Positions 12,331 to 25,000 of a stretch of 64,000 bases of DNA are shown one piece after another. Position 1 is the first letter of the stretch, and every line of letters starts with the position of its first letter. A program made the position numbers and the translations under genes. The notes beneath the pieces are model-generated. The model did no database searches. It was given only the letters and a program-made list of their open reading frames with translations, and had not been told where the DNA came from. Source of the stretch: Epiperipatus broadwayi (lineage: Eukaryota > Onychophora > Udeonychophora > Euonychophora > Peripatidae); NCBI GenBank assembly GCA_028023455.1, contig JAQFVV010013093.1:1-64000 (forward strand). The letters are read 5' to 3'.

Positions 12331-12720
12331 TTATGAGAACTTAGTTGAGGGATAAACCTGAATTACCTGAATTTGGTATCTACTTTTAAGTTGAATAACT
12401 AATTTTTCCACTCTGTTTGATACCCTATCAGTCTTCACAAGGCTGTTCTTCCACTTTTTATTTATAATGAATCTTACTCCACTTGTACTTCCAATATTTG
12501 TGCCTTTGTAGCAAAGTGCATGTTTACTTTTTAAATTAATTGTCTCTTCACCTTTTCTTCTAACTTCACAAAGTCCAATAATGTCCCATTTAATACAAGA
12601 CAATTCTTCTTTCAATTCTTGCAAACTTCTTTCACTTGAAAGTAATCTGCATTGTAAGTATCTAAATAAAAAGTCATCATCATTTGGCAGCCTGGGTCCA
12701 CAACAGGGGATTTTTAGCAT
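12331..12720 (-). pseudogene. RTE endonuclease domain, N-terminal fragment
   Basis: This 129-residue open stretch belongs to the RTE element. It carries the exonuclease-endonuclease-phosphatase signature with the metal-binding glutamate in LCEVR at about residues 49-53, then SGVRFIINKKW, VSNRVEKLVIQL and IIQVY-like QVIQVYPST. In a live element the enzyme nicks target DNA so that the 3' hydroxyl primes reverse transcription. Continuation is lost to a frameshift, so it encodes no working product. Confidence 0.85.
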
Positions 12721-12808
12721 CCTCTGTCTTCAGCCACCAACTGCTGCCATGAATGTGACTATACAGCCTCCTGGGAATAAGGGATATGACTTATTTTTGT
12801 CTGTCATG

Positions 12809-14030
12809 ATTATATATATATTTTTCATTCACACACATTTATTCTACATTATCAGGGCAACTGAGAAGAAAGATCATGATATTTCTTGATCTTAAACTCA
12901 GAGATAAAAAGTCAATAAATTCACTACAGTGGCTAATGTGTATTGGTGAGCAACTCATCCATGTTTGTCTACTATATAAATAATCACATAATAATAACAG
13001 CTGCAATGACAAAAACGTATAGAGTGGGCATTATGAATTTGCTCCGCTCGGTTCATTTAAGGTCTCCTTGAGGAATCAAATGGTTTCCTGTCAGTTAACA
13101 GCAAACTCCTTTCTGCAGCTTAATAAGTAACAGTAGGTAAATAAGTATTATTTTTAATTTTTTAGAAAAAAAATATTTTTATTTTTGGTGCTTTAATACG
13201 ATAAATAATAAAAAAGTTGAGTTTGTTTTTGTAATAAATTTGTAATTACCATTTAAATTGACATTTTCAATGTTCAAGGATGTTAACAAATAATAAATTA
13301 ATATCTAAAAAAAAAATTAAAATCTTTGATGCTTTAATGCAGTGTTAGAAAAAGAGATTTTATTTTACTTTTACCATGCGATATAAAAAAAATTGTGTTT
13401 ATTTTTAATCTAAAATATGTAATAAACTTACATTTGTTGTTTTAAAGTGACATTTTAAAATGTATATTGGGTAAATTGTTTTTCTAATTATATATATATT
13501 ATTTTAAATTTCTTTTTTTAATTATTAAAATCTCATTTTATATTTTTAATGAAATTGCCTTATGATTTCTACTTTATCAAGTGTAACTATGTGGTCATAA
13601 ATATGAACTTTGCAAGCACTTTTATTATTTTTTTAAAACTATTTAGTTAAATTTTTAGCCTTTATCAGAAAAATTAAATTGCATAAAAAGTGCAAAAAAG
13701 AAATGATTTTAATAAATATTATAAAAATGTAAATATTTAATGAAAAAAAATGTTTACCAAATTGCCACAGAAGACTATTCAAAACCTTACACTGAAAGAA
13801 TTATTGACAAAATATATATGCTTCAATTTAGATAGATATATTTTGAGAAACATATTTTTTAATGAAAGAATATATCTATACTCTATTTATGTAAGTTTTA
13901 TTTCAACCAATAAAATTTTTGATACAAAACTTTAATAATACAGTTGTATTTCTAATTATATACTTAACTGGGTCCCTCGAAGTTGGTGGTTTAATTTTCC
14001 TTTATATTTCTTTTAAATAATTTTGGAGTA
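12809..14030. other. AT-rich DNA, no gene seen
   Basis: Mainly A/T runs. The open frame at 13750-13935 has no recognisable character. A slightly less AT-rich patch at 13020-13130 shows no known motif. Confidence 0.5.
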
Positions 14031-15005
14031 ATTTTTGCAGTCCTGCAGCAATGGACCAGCTCTTTAAGCAGAGAAGTAGAATATCATTGATAGATGAACA
14101 ATCAATGGTACCTATAACCAGACTGAAGCTATACAAAGCATAACCTATGATCACATTTCCAGGCTATAGTACTTCTCGACTGCTAAATCAAACACCCTAT
14201 ATCCAAGCATTTTATTTGTTTTGAGTATAAACTCAGGTACTATCTGACTATTTAAGCTATATAGCCAGCATTCTTGGATGATATGCCATGAATATAGTGC
14301 TTGAGATATCTGATGGCTATCTCACATTCTGTCTCAGGGTTCAGCACATTTATTTAACTCATAAAATAACTGTACATTAATTTACTGGTGATGCAGTGAC
14401 AAGAGAGAGAGAGAAATAAACAAAATAACAATTAAGCAAGCATTATTATTTAATTACTCACACATATATTTAATATAATATAATAATAAATTTTACACAA
14501 GAAAATATAAATGATGACTTTCAGGCTAAAATTATGATAGTTCTTCATTAATTAAAATTCTTTTAAACTCAATATAAACTGCCCATAGACCATTATTTAA
14601 AGGTATCTTTACCTAGGTTTTCATGATTGTCAGTTTTAAACTGATTGGCTTTTTGATCTCCTCAATGGTTACATGATTTGTCTTTATTTCTGTGACTCAA
14701 CAATGGAGGAAGAGTATGTTGCAGGATCTCCTTCAGGGCTTAGGCATTTGTTCCAGGCATTGGCTCTATGTGAGTATAGTTTATTTTGTTGGGAACTAGG
14801 ACATGAAATTGTTGAACACTCCTAAATATGGTCTAGCATGCATTGTGCTAGATCCAACAGCTTTTGCATTGATGTTGACCACCACAGTAATTGATTGGCT
14901 TATTACTGAAGTTTCTGAATATCTTGATCTTGAAGCAATGAATAATGTAATAACACAAATGAAGATCAGAATGATTCAATTACAAAATGCAGACTAGACT
15001 GATTA
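14031..15005. other. Less AT-rich segment of unknown origin
   Basis: Base composition is visibly less AT-biased than the flanks at 14035-14345 and 14590-15000, which usually marks an old repeat or an exon. The best open frame is 14803-14997 (+), 64 residues, containing LDPTAFALMLTTTVIDWL; I recognise no family and it has no clear splice context. An unclassified repeat relic is the more likely reading. Confidence 0.35.
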
Positions 15006-15560
15006 ACTGATTTCAGACCTGATACAAGAACAATAAGCCATAGCAAGTTTATATACCTTTTTCTCTCATTATTTTTAATTCCTTATCATAGTTTTTAATT
15101 TTGATTGCAACTTGAATATATTTTTTTAATTATTTTTACATTTGCTTTAATCTAATCATTTGCTTAGATTAATCTATTATCTCATCAATAGTTTATAGTT
15201 TTTTAAATTAATGCAATTTCAATATCATTATCAATCAAAATATTATTACCATTCCAAATTTATTAATTAATCTTTGAAACTAATTGCATTTTGAAAATTT
15301 TCACTTTTACAAACTGATTTTTTTATATTTACTTATTTTTAAAAATGAGACAGTTTTTAAATCTTTTGACTTTAGATTATCCCCCAATCTTCTTAATACT
15401 AAAACTTTATTCTTTTTTAAAAGAAAATATAATGCAATCTTTTTATCTTTAAAACTATATTTTAAAACCATTCCTTAATTAATTATAACTTTTTGATTAT
15501 TCTCATTTATTTAATTTTTCTTTTTTTTAATAAATCTTATATATTTTTAAATATTAACAG

Positions 15561-15567
15561 TGCAATG

Positions 15568-15613
<46 letters not shown>

Positions 15614-15695
15614 GAAATGTGTTACAAAACAAAACAAATATATATATATATATATATATATTTGTTTTGTAACACACATTTCTCACTAGCATTAC
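15561..15695. repeat. Foldback hairpin around AT microsatellites
   Basis: AGTGAGAAATGTGTTACAAA (from 15609) is repeated as its reverse complement after an (AT)n spacer, up to TTTCTCACT near 15686. The outer parts GCAATGCTA and TAGCATTAC also pair. An (AT)n run occupies 15571-15608 and another lies in the centre. It could form a long hairpin. Non-coding, origin unknown. Confidence 0.8.
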
Positions 15696-18027
15696 AATAC
15701 TATAATATCAAAATCAAAAATTTTAGTTTAACTATCATTTTTACATAAAAGAATGTAAAGGTGATAGAATCCAGCACTTTTTCTTTCAAGCTGTTTTGAA
15801 GTGAGATTTTTCTAGATTAAAAATAAGTTAAGAATGCATTTTCCATTTCACTGTCTTTTTATAAATCTTTTTTATCTTCCCATCTTTACATCACTAATAT
15901 ACTATAACAAATGTAAATAAATATAAAATATAAATAAAAATCATAAATTATGTATATACTATAAATTTTAATCATTAACATTTCCCTTCCTTTGTCTGAT
16001 TCTTGTTTTTAAAAAGCAAAATTTATTTTTTAAAAAAAATATTAAAATGATGCAAAAAATAGATGATCATGTGATGTTGCAAAAAATTAAAAAATCACTT
16101 TTTTATTTGATAAATATTTTTAGCAAGTGAAAACTTTTTTTTACCAATTAATTAAAATAATCAGATTCAAAGACAAAATAAAAGCATGGATTTAGCCAAT
16201 TACTTAAATATATTATTAAAACTTTATTTTAAAATCTATATATTAATTTATTATATCATCAATGTAATTATATATGAATAAAATATATTAGTAGAAAGAT
16301 GAAATCAATTAAAAATTTCATATTAATATTAAGAATTTTGTAATCATAAAATAATTTAATATTTCTAAAGTTATTGTCCAAATAGTTTGTTATATGGATT
16401 CTGATTCAATGTTGATTTTGTTACTCTCAATTATTATGATAATTAAGAAAATTTAATATTTTATTTTTTCTTTTGTGTTTATTCTTATTGTGTGATAATT
16501 AAGAATTGAAGTATTATGGATTGCATGAGGAAACTTTGTTTCTGTTGCTTAGAAGATGCATTGCTATCTTTTCATCAAGTCATTTATTGGTGGTTTGATT
16601 TTTTTATAGTCTAGTTCATGACATTTTTCATTTTTTTACATTAAATTCGGAACTGTGAAATTTTACAATAATTTGAAATATATATATATATTGGGAATCT
16701 TTTATTTGATCATCAATCTTTTTAATTTTTAACTAAATAATGTAGACTTCACTACTTGTGCCAAGTCTGACTCTTATCTCATATGAATGTTATTTTATAA
16801 GATTAAATATTTTCTATTTCTAAAGTATCTTCAATTATTTTTGAAATTTTAGTATTGATTATATTTTTATAGAAAATATTAAATTTTTTTGGTTTCTTTG
16901 TGAAAGTGGTAGTTATAATGGATAACTATTTGCCCCAATTTCTTCTGAATATTATCTTGATAAAAATTATGATTCAAGAATAATAATTAAAAAAATTTGT
17001 ATCTTGAAATTATAAATTAAATATAACAGTCATTTTTTTAATATTTGTAAATTATTGTACCTTACGAGTTTCTTAGTAGACACACACATATATTATATAT
17101 ACTAGAAAACAACAAAATTAACTCTACAATTTTCACTATACTAATCTATAAACAAATAAATTAATAACAGCTACAGCTAGCTTAAAGCATTATTGCTATT
17201 TTGAGTAGTATTGGCAGTTAAAATTTAAAAAAGTTAAAAGTACTATTCAAAATGACATTACATAAGCTGACTTTCTCTTTATATATATTATTACTCAAAC
17301 ACATATTTATATATCACAGTCCAACTGCCATACTAGTAAAGAATATAACAAAGTAGAACAAAATAACACAAAATATATTAGCAAACTCAAAAATATAATT
17401 TTATGTATTGGGCAAATAGCCATTTTCAAATGAAAAAAAAAATTAAAACAAACTCACATATATAAATAGATATATAGATAAGATACCCACAATTCAAAGA
17501 CAAATCAGAATTACTTTTAATATTAAAAAAGTTCACAAATTGATGGCATCAGATTCAAAATAATTAATCAAAAAAGTCACCTTTACTCTTCATTTTATTA
17601 AATTCATGTAACAATACAACATGACCAATATTATTTTCATGAATATATATTTATCTAATTCTACCTTTATAAAGTTAATAAAATGAAAGAAAAGTAAAAA
17701 GACTCGTTTGAATAATTAATTTGCATTTGTCATGACTTTGATGTAAACTTTGTTTAATATTAAGAATAATTATGATTTGTCTTTAAACTATGGGTAAATT
17801 TATATGTTTTTGTGTTTGTTTTAGTTTTTTCACTTGAAAAAATCTATTTGAAATTATAAGATTTTCTGCTTATTTATTTATTTATATATATATCATCTAC
17901 GATGTAATCAGGCAAAAAAAAAAATTAAAAACTTGCATTGCAAACTGAAATCGTGTAATTTAAAAATAGCATTTTTGCCTGACTCATATTTATATCAAGA
18001 ATAGATACAGCTATTCATTTAGTATTC
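15696..18027. other. AT-rich DNA, no gene seen
   Basis: Extremely AT-rich. No domain, RNA gene or transposon end was recognised on either strand. Confidence 0.5.
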
Positions 18028-18106
18028 TACATTATACAAAGTCTTTAATATATATATATATATATCTACATTATACAAAGTCTTTAATATATATATATAT
18101 ATATCT
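18028..18106. repeat. Short tandem duplication with (AT) tails
   Basis: CTACATTATACAAAGTCTTT followed by an (AT) run occurs twice back to back, period about 39 bp. Probably a slippage or template-switch duplication. Confidence 0.85.
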
Positions 18107-19518
18107 GACTTGCAAATGTACTGTCTAAAATTAAGTCCATTTTTGATACAAAAATTGTTAGTCGGAAATTTTTAGATAATATGATTTTAGTTGTTGTTTG
18201 CCTGGTTACATCATAACTGAAATATATTTAGATAAAAAAAATAGGCATTTCCATTATAATTTCAATATTTACAACATATATATATATTCAGTTATAAAAT
18301 ATATTAACATTTGCACTTTTTACTTGTCGTATAATTTATATTTACTTATTTATTTTTTTAAAATACTACGAAACTTTTCTAAATAATGTTTCATCAATAT
18401 TTTTATTTTATTAATAAGAAGTCATATTTAACTTTCTTATAATAAATTTGACAGAATAACATTTGTCTATAAAAGTATCAGATCATTTAAGAGGAATACA
18501 TATTTTTTAATTTGTGAACTAGCATTGACTATATATTTTGTTGCACTTCACTATAGAATTTCTACAAAAGGGGGGAGCGGGATATCAAAAGTTAATTAAT
18601 TGACTATTATTCTTAAGTTGAGAACCATTTAAATCAAGAGTTCTCAAACTTTTTTCCACCGCAGACCCCTTACCAAAAACTTTTAAAATCATCGACCTCC
18701 TAGTCATTTACTTTACTTACTCAAATTAATAAATTTATACAGTAATCGATATTAAATATGTCACTAAATATCAAATTTTTCATTTTAATCACTTGTAATT
18801 AATGATTGGAATAGATAAAATGACTATGAAATATGGCATTATCTTGTGCAACATTTAATTTCGAAACTTGCATTAACGAAAATTAAAGCAAAAGAATACA
18901 AGCAGAGTTGTTTTTTTTTAATTTTTGACATTTATGAAATAAATATGTAAATTCAAATGAGCAAAATGTTTAGACTTTGTGGCTAATTATTCCAATGTAT
19001 AAATATATAAAATGCGCTAAAACGCATGAACAAACAAAGCTGAAGACAAAGAAATCTTAATGCTGTAGATTGATATGAACTAAATATATGTATCTAAGTA
19101 TGTAGTTAAGCGCTTTCGAAGGCCGAGAATCCTCATATTCATATCCATCTTGTAAATAAATAGGTTGGTTAAAAGTGATGCAAATTTATGTAAATGAGGT
19201 AGTTAAGTGAGTACAAATATTAATATCACTTTATTAAACATAAAAAATGAAGTGAAAATATCAACATATTCAAACAGAATTAAACATCAACAAAATTAAA
19301 ATGAAAGATTTTAATCAGAATTATAAAAATAAGAGTACCAAATAAATTAGCTTGGAAAACTGAATTCAGTAAGATGGTTGCATCTGGTGATCTGTCAACA
19401 ATTTATCTATGTCCAGTTTCAAATTGGTGAATTGCATTTTCAAATCTCCACATTCAGTTATATGCAATCGATGTCTATTCCTGAAGCAGGTTTAAAACTA
19501 CACTGAAGCCTTTCTCTG

Positions 19519-20102
19519 TCAGATAGATGATGGAAATGCCAGAAAATACTTTTGTATAGCAGTCCATAGAAATGGATGCAGAAGTGGAATATTTTGTTGC
19601 ATCCAAAACTTTTGATAATTTTGTTTGAATTCTACCTTGAGATTCTCATTCATGCTGATAGTTATCACATCTTGAAAAATTATATTTGGGTTTGCACTCA
19701 TAGTGTATGGGTTTATTATCCAGTCCCATATTTCTAATGATAGAATATCTTTGAACCTAGTTTTAAAATCTAAGTGAAGAACCTCCAAGTGGTTGATGTA
19801 TAGCAAGATATTTTCTTCTTGGATTGTGCCCATCTTAAATAAATTGGGGAACTGGGAAAGCTCAGATCTTGCAATATTTTGCTTAAAAATATTAATCTGG
19901 CAACAAAAGCTGATGTGACTGATTTTGCTTTGATGAGATTCAAATTGTCTCCTTGCAGTTGTAAAGTAACATCATTAAATTTGTCAAGTAAGTCAGTTAA
20001 ATAAGCAATATCTATTTTAAGTACATTTTTTTTCAAAGTGGAATCCTTTTCTTCCAAAACTCTAAAACAGATTGAAAAAGTGTAAAACATCTTGCCAAAC
20101 AT
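19519..20102 (-). pseudogene. hAT transposase C-terminal fragments
   Basis: Two overlapping frames (19770-20102 and 19519-19833) hold IAYLTDLLDKFNDVTLQLQG, typical of the helical insertion of ZBED5-like transposases, and then DFKTRFKDI. The frame change between them near 19800 is a frameshift in the decayed gene. Confidence 0.78.
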
Positions 20103-20332
20103 AAACCTTTTGAAAGCTAGCAGATATCAGTATGGAGAAACAATCAATAGGAATCTTTGTCAATTTTTTTCCATAATTGAGCAAACAGTCTAATGTTCAA
20201 AGCATTACTTTGAATTTTGTTTACAGCTGTTATAACAAACTGAAGTGATTGATGCAATTTGTCAATAAGTTTGTTGGCTAGTAGATGTTGCATACAGATT
20301 ATGCAATAAACTGCAAACACTTTAGGTATGCA

Positions 20333-20605
20333 CTATTTCAGGTAAATTATTAAACTATGACAATGACCAATCATATCTGGTGCTCTATATGTTGCAACAG
20401 ATATTATATTTGTCAATGGAAACTTTTTTCCTGAAAATAGCTCTATTAAATTAAAAATCACTTTGCCTCTAGTGTTAGTTTCTAAAATTCTAGCAAAAAG
20501 CAGCTTTTCATGCACTTTTTGATCTTGAATAAAGTGAACATACACCAGCATCAAAGAATCATTACCAATTGGAGGGAAAAAATTTTTTTTTGCAAATGAT
20601 TGCAC
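20333..20605 (-). pseudogene. hAT transposase catalytic-core fragment
   Basis: Contains NDSLMLVYVHFIQDQ, EKLLFARILETNTRGK, PLTNIISVATYRAPDMIGHCH, colinear with ZBED5-like transposases, where the corresponding stretch reads like NIISxATDGAPxMxGxHxG. The aspartate of the DGAP motif is changed (YRAP), so a catalytic residue is missing. Confidence 0.82.
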
Positions 20606-20869
20606 GAACAGTTTTCCACATCTTGACTCATTTCATCACTATGTTTTTGAACTGTGTTATTGCTCAAAGGAATCCTTTTTATAACATCTTGTGAAGGTTT
20701 GTGGAGTACAATGTTCAGTACCTCTGTGATGGCCAGTAGAATTAGTTTCTCCCCTATGATGTGTGGCTCAACAGACTTTATGGTGAGTAGGGATATGTTG
20801 TAAGATGTCCATAACCCACCATCCTTTTGCTTTGATGATGAACAAACATATTATCTATCATAGTTTTCT

Positions 20870-21064
20870 TCAGAAATATAACAATTTTTTGTCAGGGTTA
20901 ATTCTGTTTAAGTGATCTACAAGTTTTGATGATTTCATAGCATCATTGCTAAAGACTTTTTCACATATGAGGCACATTGGTAAATGTTTGTTTAATAATG
21001 ATGGGACAAATTCTAGCTTCAAATAGTCCAAGCTGTACTGTCTGCATTTTTTTGGTTTAATCAT
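20870..21064 (-). pseudogene. hAT transposase BED zinc finger, N-terminus
   Basis: The 64 residues show the ZBED5-like arrangement: KCRQYSLDYLKLEFV, then CLIC (two zinc-binding cysteines), VFSNDAMKSSKLVDHL, and HLNRINP where the second zinc histidine would be (N for H). The start is the natural N-terminus for this family. The loss of the last zinc ligand and the stop after LLYF mark it as a relic. Confidence 0.82.
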
Positions 21065-21721
21065 ATTATTATAATCTTAAGAAATAAAAACAAACAATTT
21101 CAACAGCCCTTGGGATAAAAAAACCCCAATAAACTATGTATTTGAAACAGAAAAATTTTGTTCAAACTCGAATAAATAAACTGTTCTCTGACTTTCTTTT
21201 TCATAGTACTGCTACTCAATAAATAATTATATTCAAAGTTCAAATCACAAATAAGTACATGTCATATCAAATGAACCAATTTATGTGTTTTGTAAAAGCA
21301 TGACTGTACAAGAGTGACAGATTCTGCTAATATCAAATATTGTCTCATCCCACCATGAGTAAGTGTGGACATGCAATGGTTTTTCATGTCTGTACTTTCT
21401 TTGATATATTTGATAAGACAATTCAGAGACATGTTTGTGCTATATGTATTTTTATACATTCTTATGTGATCTTTTAATGGCATATTGTATCTTTTCATTC
21501 TCAAGTTTGCTATGTAATGTGTTTTTATCAAAAAACTGTTTTTTATAATTATTTTACTTCTTAATTAGGTGCTTATTGGAATCATAGATACTTTGAAGTA
21601 AGAAACAAATAGCAGTAATAAGGAAGACTATTTTTACTGTTGTCAACCTCCAATTTTTTTTATTGAAACTATCATCCCTAGAGTGTTCAAACTGATCACT
21701 TTGGGAACTCTTGATTTAAAT

Positions 21722-22697
21722 CAAAAGTTTATGAAGATTTTTTTTCCCATCACTGGCTGATAAATCAACTGGGTTTTTTTTTAAAAAAAAATACTGATTA
21801 TTAAATTAATTATTATAGATTACATTCAAAGCATTGCAAATATTGATCAATTTTTTAAATGGTGAAAAATAAAGTAATTATCAAAATAAAATAAATTTAT
21901 AAGACAAAAAGCTAAAAAAAATTCATCATTATGATTATACTGAATCTTAATATTAGTCCATTCATAAAATCACCTAAATAGTGTTTTAAAGGATCTCATA
22001 AAAAGGAAAGATATATATAATAGAAAAGCACTTAAGCAATCCATTACAGAAAAAAAAATTTTGCACAACTTTCCAAAATAAGAAGTTAAAGAAAAAGCAT
22101 TACTTATTTGATACCTGATTGCCATGCGATAAAGTTATATGTTATTTTCCTTTTTGTTTATCTCATACCCAAATTTACCAAGATACTAACTTACCGATAA
22201 ATAATTGATTATTAATAGAATTGTCTATAAGATTACTAACTGTAAACTAAAAAATTCTAATGTTTCAATTATATTTAAATGAAAGCATGAATATTACAGT
22301 TAGGTGCTCTAACCCACTATATCATGTGATTGTATATATTGTTTTTAAAATCAGTTTTAAGTAGATAACATTCATAATTTAAATCTATTTGTAATTTTTT
22401 TATTGTCTATGTTTCTATTAAATAGTAAAATGAGTTAAAGATGGTCGTTCTTGTTTTATTTTATATGACCAAAGAAACATATATATATAAAGAAAAAAGA
22501 TATATAAAGAACTATATTTAAAATATTTAGACAATACATAGATATGGCTGCTTAGTAGTAAATCTAAAACTAGAATAAAAATAATAAATTTGAAACACAA
22601 AAATCAAATATATAAAGGACAGAGGCTTAAAAAATTTTGTTTTATTGTATTTGAAAATGGAGAAAAAAGAATTTAAATAAAAAATAATCCAGAATCG

Positions 22698-22775
<78 letters not shown>

Positions 22776-23632
22776 GCACTCTTAAGATTAATAGTTAATT
22801 ATTTTATAGTTCTATGTTACGTTTCGCTTTAATTTTATTACTGTAATATAGATAAATCTGTTTTTTCCAAAAGTAAAATTCTTCCTTCTTAAAAATAGAA
22901 TGAATTTTATTACTTTGATGATATTAAATAATAATTTTCTTTCAAAAATTTTAATCTGCAGAAATAATATATTACTAACAATTGTTAATGGGTGGATTAA
23001 AATATTTAAATTTATAGACTTATTTGAAAAGTTATAAAAGTTAATATAATTTATTTTCATCGTAAACCTTGTTTATTAGTAAATAGATTATATTTTCATA
23101 TATTTAATTTTCGTTTTAAATTCATCTTAAAAATTATATATATATGTAATTAGACTTTGACCCATCTGCAGGGCATTGATCTCTATACTTTTCAAAGACC
23201 TTTCACGAGCTTTTCTGTTTGTCTCAAAATTTTTTTCCCAGAACATGTATTATCTTTTTGCTATTAAATTCAGAATTATAATTTTTTTATTATCATTTTT
23301 AAAGGCATTTTTATTTAAGTTCTTTAATATTTACAATAATACCAATAATAATAACAAAACTTTAATCTATTTTTTCAAAAACTATTCGTCTTTTTAAATT
23401 TTTTGTCATACTTCTTTATGTAACCTATAATTTTTTTTTCATTTCAGAATTAATGTTTTACAACCGTAAGTAAAATAGAAAACATTACTGATTATAAAAT
23501 TAAGCCTATCAAATGTATTTCAATTCATTTTAATTCTTTTATAGTGAAGAATTTAATTATTTATTTTGCTTTTAATATTTTAAATACATGTATAATATTT
23601 ATATTATAATCTAGATGTAATTAAATGGGCTT
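21722..23632. other. AT-rich DNA with one ATA microsatellite, no gene seen
   Basis: An ATA/AAT microsatellite with one interruption lies at about 22698-22773. The open frames at 22418-22600, 22812-23060 and 23176-23397 are lysine/isoleucine/phenylalanine-rich products of AT composition without recognisable domains. Confidence 0.55.
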
Positions 23633-24020
23633 AAGGTCCTACATATGAGGGATCAGATTGACTTATGATCAACATGAATGTGATACAACAAAAACGGGCA
23701 AACAAGGAGTTTGAATGCACTATCACAAGATTTTCAATGATATGGGTGGTTGAAAAGTTGGAGAGTGAAAAAGATTGAAGCCTGTCCATTAAAATTTGGA
23801 GATTTACTACCTTAATTTAAATTGAGCACTGATTGTATATATGTGTGAGAGATGATGATCTGGATCAACTGATGAGTGCTGATTTACCATAAAATATGTA
23901 TATTGGTGATCATTTATTTTTCTTTCATGTATGTTATGTTGTCATGTATATCAGTTGCATAAGATGGAGTGAATGATTAAAGGGAGTTTGAAAGTCTGTG
24001 TTACAAATTCCCTGTAATTA
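23633..24020 (+). mobile_element. Hammerhead-bearing repeat, family A copy 3
   Basis: Colinear with 553-925 over its full length (TGACTTATGATCAACAT, TGTCCATTAAAATTTGGAGA, ACTGATGAGTGCTGAT, and the 3' GAAAGTCTGTGTTACAAAT). Together these two give the most complete monomer of the family, about 375-390 bp. No coding capacity. Confidence 0.78.
23852..23913 (+). ncRNA. Hammerhead motif, family A copy 3 (stem II decayed)
   Basis: Core CTGATGA at 23869-23875 is intact. Stem II is disrupted (GTGCTG-ATTT-ACCAT) and GAAA reads AAAA. Stem III ATA-TG-TAT is perfect and followed by A then TTGG. Stem I pairs TCAA/TTGG (one G-U) and ATGATC/GATCAT. Probably inactive, but it preserves stems I and III. Confidence 0.65.
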
Positions 24021-24907
24021 TTTTGCTTTTGTTGATTTCTAGTGATTCAAATCATCATAGGTATCCAATACTTTTTTTTCTTTTAATTAGATCTTAGCTA
24101 GAAATTTATTAAAAATTTATTTTTAAAGTTATTCTTCAAAATAATTAAATGTAGTTGTAATTTTCTTGATTATAAATCAATAGTTGATGTTGTGTATAAA
24201 TGGCTTCATTATCTAACATTCCCTTAAGATCTGAAAATTTTCAACACATCTAAAAACTTTTTATAATCATTGAAAGTAATTTTGAAGATATTGTATTTAC
24301 TTGATAAGTCTTTATTTTTGGTTTAATTTTTTTTTAATATTTTCATGTAAATTAATAATTGTATATTATTTTTCATAGTTTTAATATAATGTCTTTTTAA
24401 TCCCCTAATTTTTTAAAATATTAATCGCAGTCAATACTGTCCATGTGTATATAAAATAAAAAGTCTTTTATAATCTATAAAATCTAAACAAATTAATCTT
24501 TTTGAAACAGATTACTACTTATATAATATTGTTGGAACTAGTTCTGTTTTTAAATCCTAACTGTTCTCTTTGTTGAATAAAATCCATATACTTTTTAATC
24601 TTTCATATAAATTTTGTTAAAACATTTTAGTTATTACACATCTTTCACTGAAAACTGGGTATTTCAATCCAATATTGAATCTTTTTCTTTCTCTAAATAA
24701 TTGTTTGAGAGAAGCATTATTCCTTCCTATATAAAGAAATTTTAGAAATCTTTTGTATTTTTGTAAACAAAATAATTTTTTCCATCAGATATTTTAATTT
24801 TATTTAAATATTTTAAAGATAAAATATTCTTTCTCTTATCTTATTTATAATATAAATCAGTTAAAACTGTTTTTCATTCAATGCTTTATAAAGCTTGATA
24901 ACATTTT
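24021..24907. other. AT-rich DNA, no gene seen
   Basis: Mostly T-rich; no domain, RNA gene or repeat end recognised. Confidence 0.5.
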
Positions 24908-25000
24908 TTTTTCATATGTCAAATGCATTGACAGGGAAGCGAACCCAGGCCAGCTGCTTGGAAGGCAGCTATGCTAACCACTAGGCCACCAACGCTTGAT
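24908..25000 (-). mobile_element. tRNA-Gly(TCC)-like SINE or retroposed tRNA
   Basis: On the minus strand, 24925-24995 folds as a tRNA. The acceptor stem GCGTTGG/TCAATGC pairs 7 of 7 (two G-U). The anticodon arm GCTGC-CTTCCAA-GCAGC is perfect with anticodon TCC. The T-arm is CTGGG-TTCGCTT-CCCTG with one mismatch. It is followed not by a terminator but by ATTTGACATATG and an A run, the tail shared with the other SINEs here. ATCAAG on both sides may be a short target duplication. This could be scored as a tRNA-Gly gene by covariance tools; the tail argues for a retroposed copy. Confidence 0.8.

Larger units (their letters stand above)
9886..12808 (-). mobile_element. Nearly full-length degenerate RTE-type LINE
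   Basis: Reading the minus strand, a short 5' leader contains ATGGCAGCAGTTGGTGG, followed by an APE-type endonuclease. Its N-terminal part is at 12331-12720, with the catalytic block WDIIGLCEVRRKGEE. A frameshifted continuation at about 12229-12262 reads VMGDFNSRID. A linker lies at 11325-11678. The reverse transcriptase keeps RNYRPISLLS near 11130-11187, a decayed DYEKAFD block near 10900-10960 and FADDVVVF at about 10658-10669. The C-terminal region (10429-10653 and on to 9990) keeps KTKVMFNG, NSYKYLGHII, PVRTYG and TIQRSMEECILGVTRRD. The 3' end reads CAGTGGATTGATAATGG and closes in a GATGAT tail (9888-9900), normal for RTE. Length near 2.9 kb is close to complete, but stops and frameshifts throughout mean it is dead. 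Confidence 0.92.
18635..21713 (-). mobile_element. ZBED/hAT-family DNA transposon with intact ends
   Basis: The 3079-bp element is bounded by inverted repeats CAAGAGTTCTCAAA (18635) and TTTGGGAACTCTTG (to 21713), which match the hAT/Charlie end consensus. It is flanked on both sides by the identical 8-bp duplication ATTTAAAT (18627-18634, 21714-21721); 8 bp is the hAT size. The transposase lies on the minus strand. It comprises a BED-type zinc finger (20870-21064), the central RNase H-like region (20333-20605), a helical region (19770-20102) and a C-terminal part (about 19380-19833) with a decayed hATC-like block near LTEKGFSVV. Frameshifts and stops prevent production of one protein. The intact TSD and ends suggest a single clean insertion. 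Confidence 0.93.
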
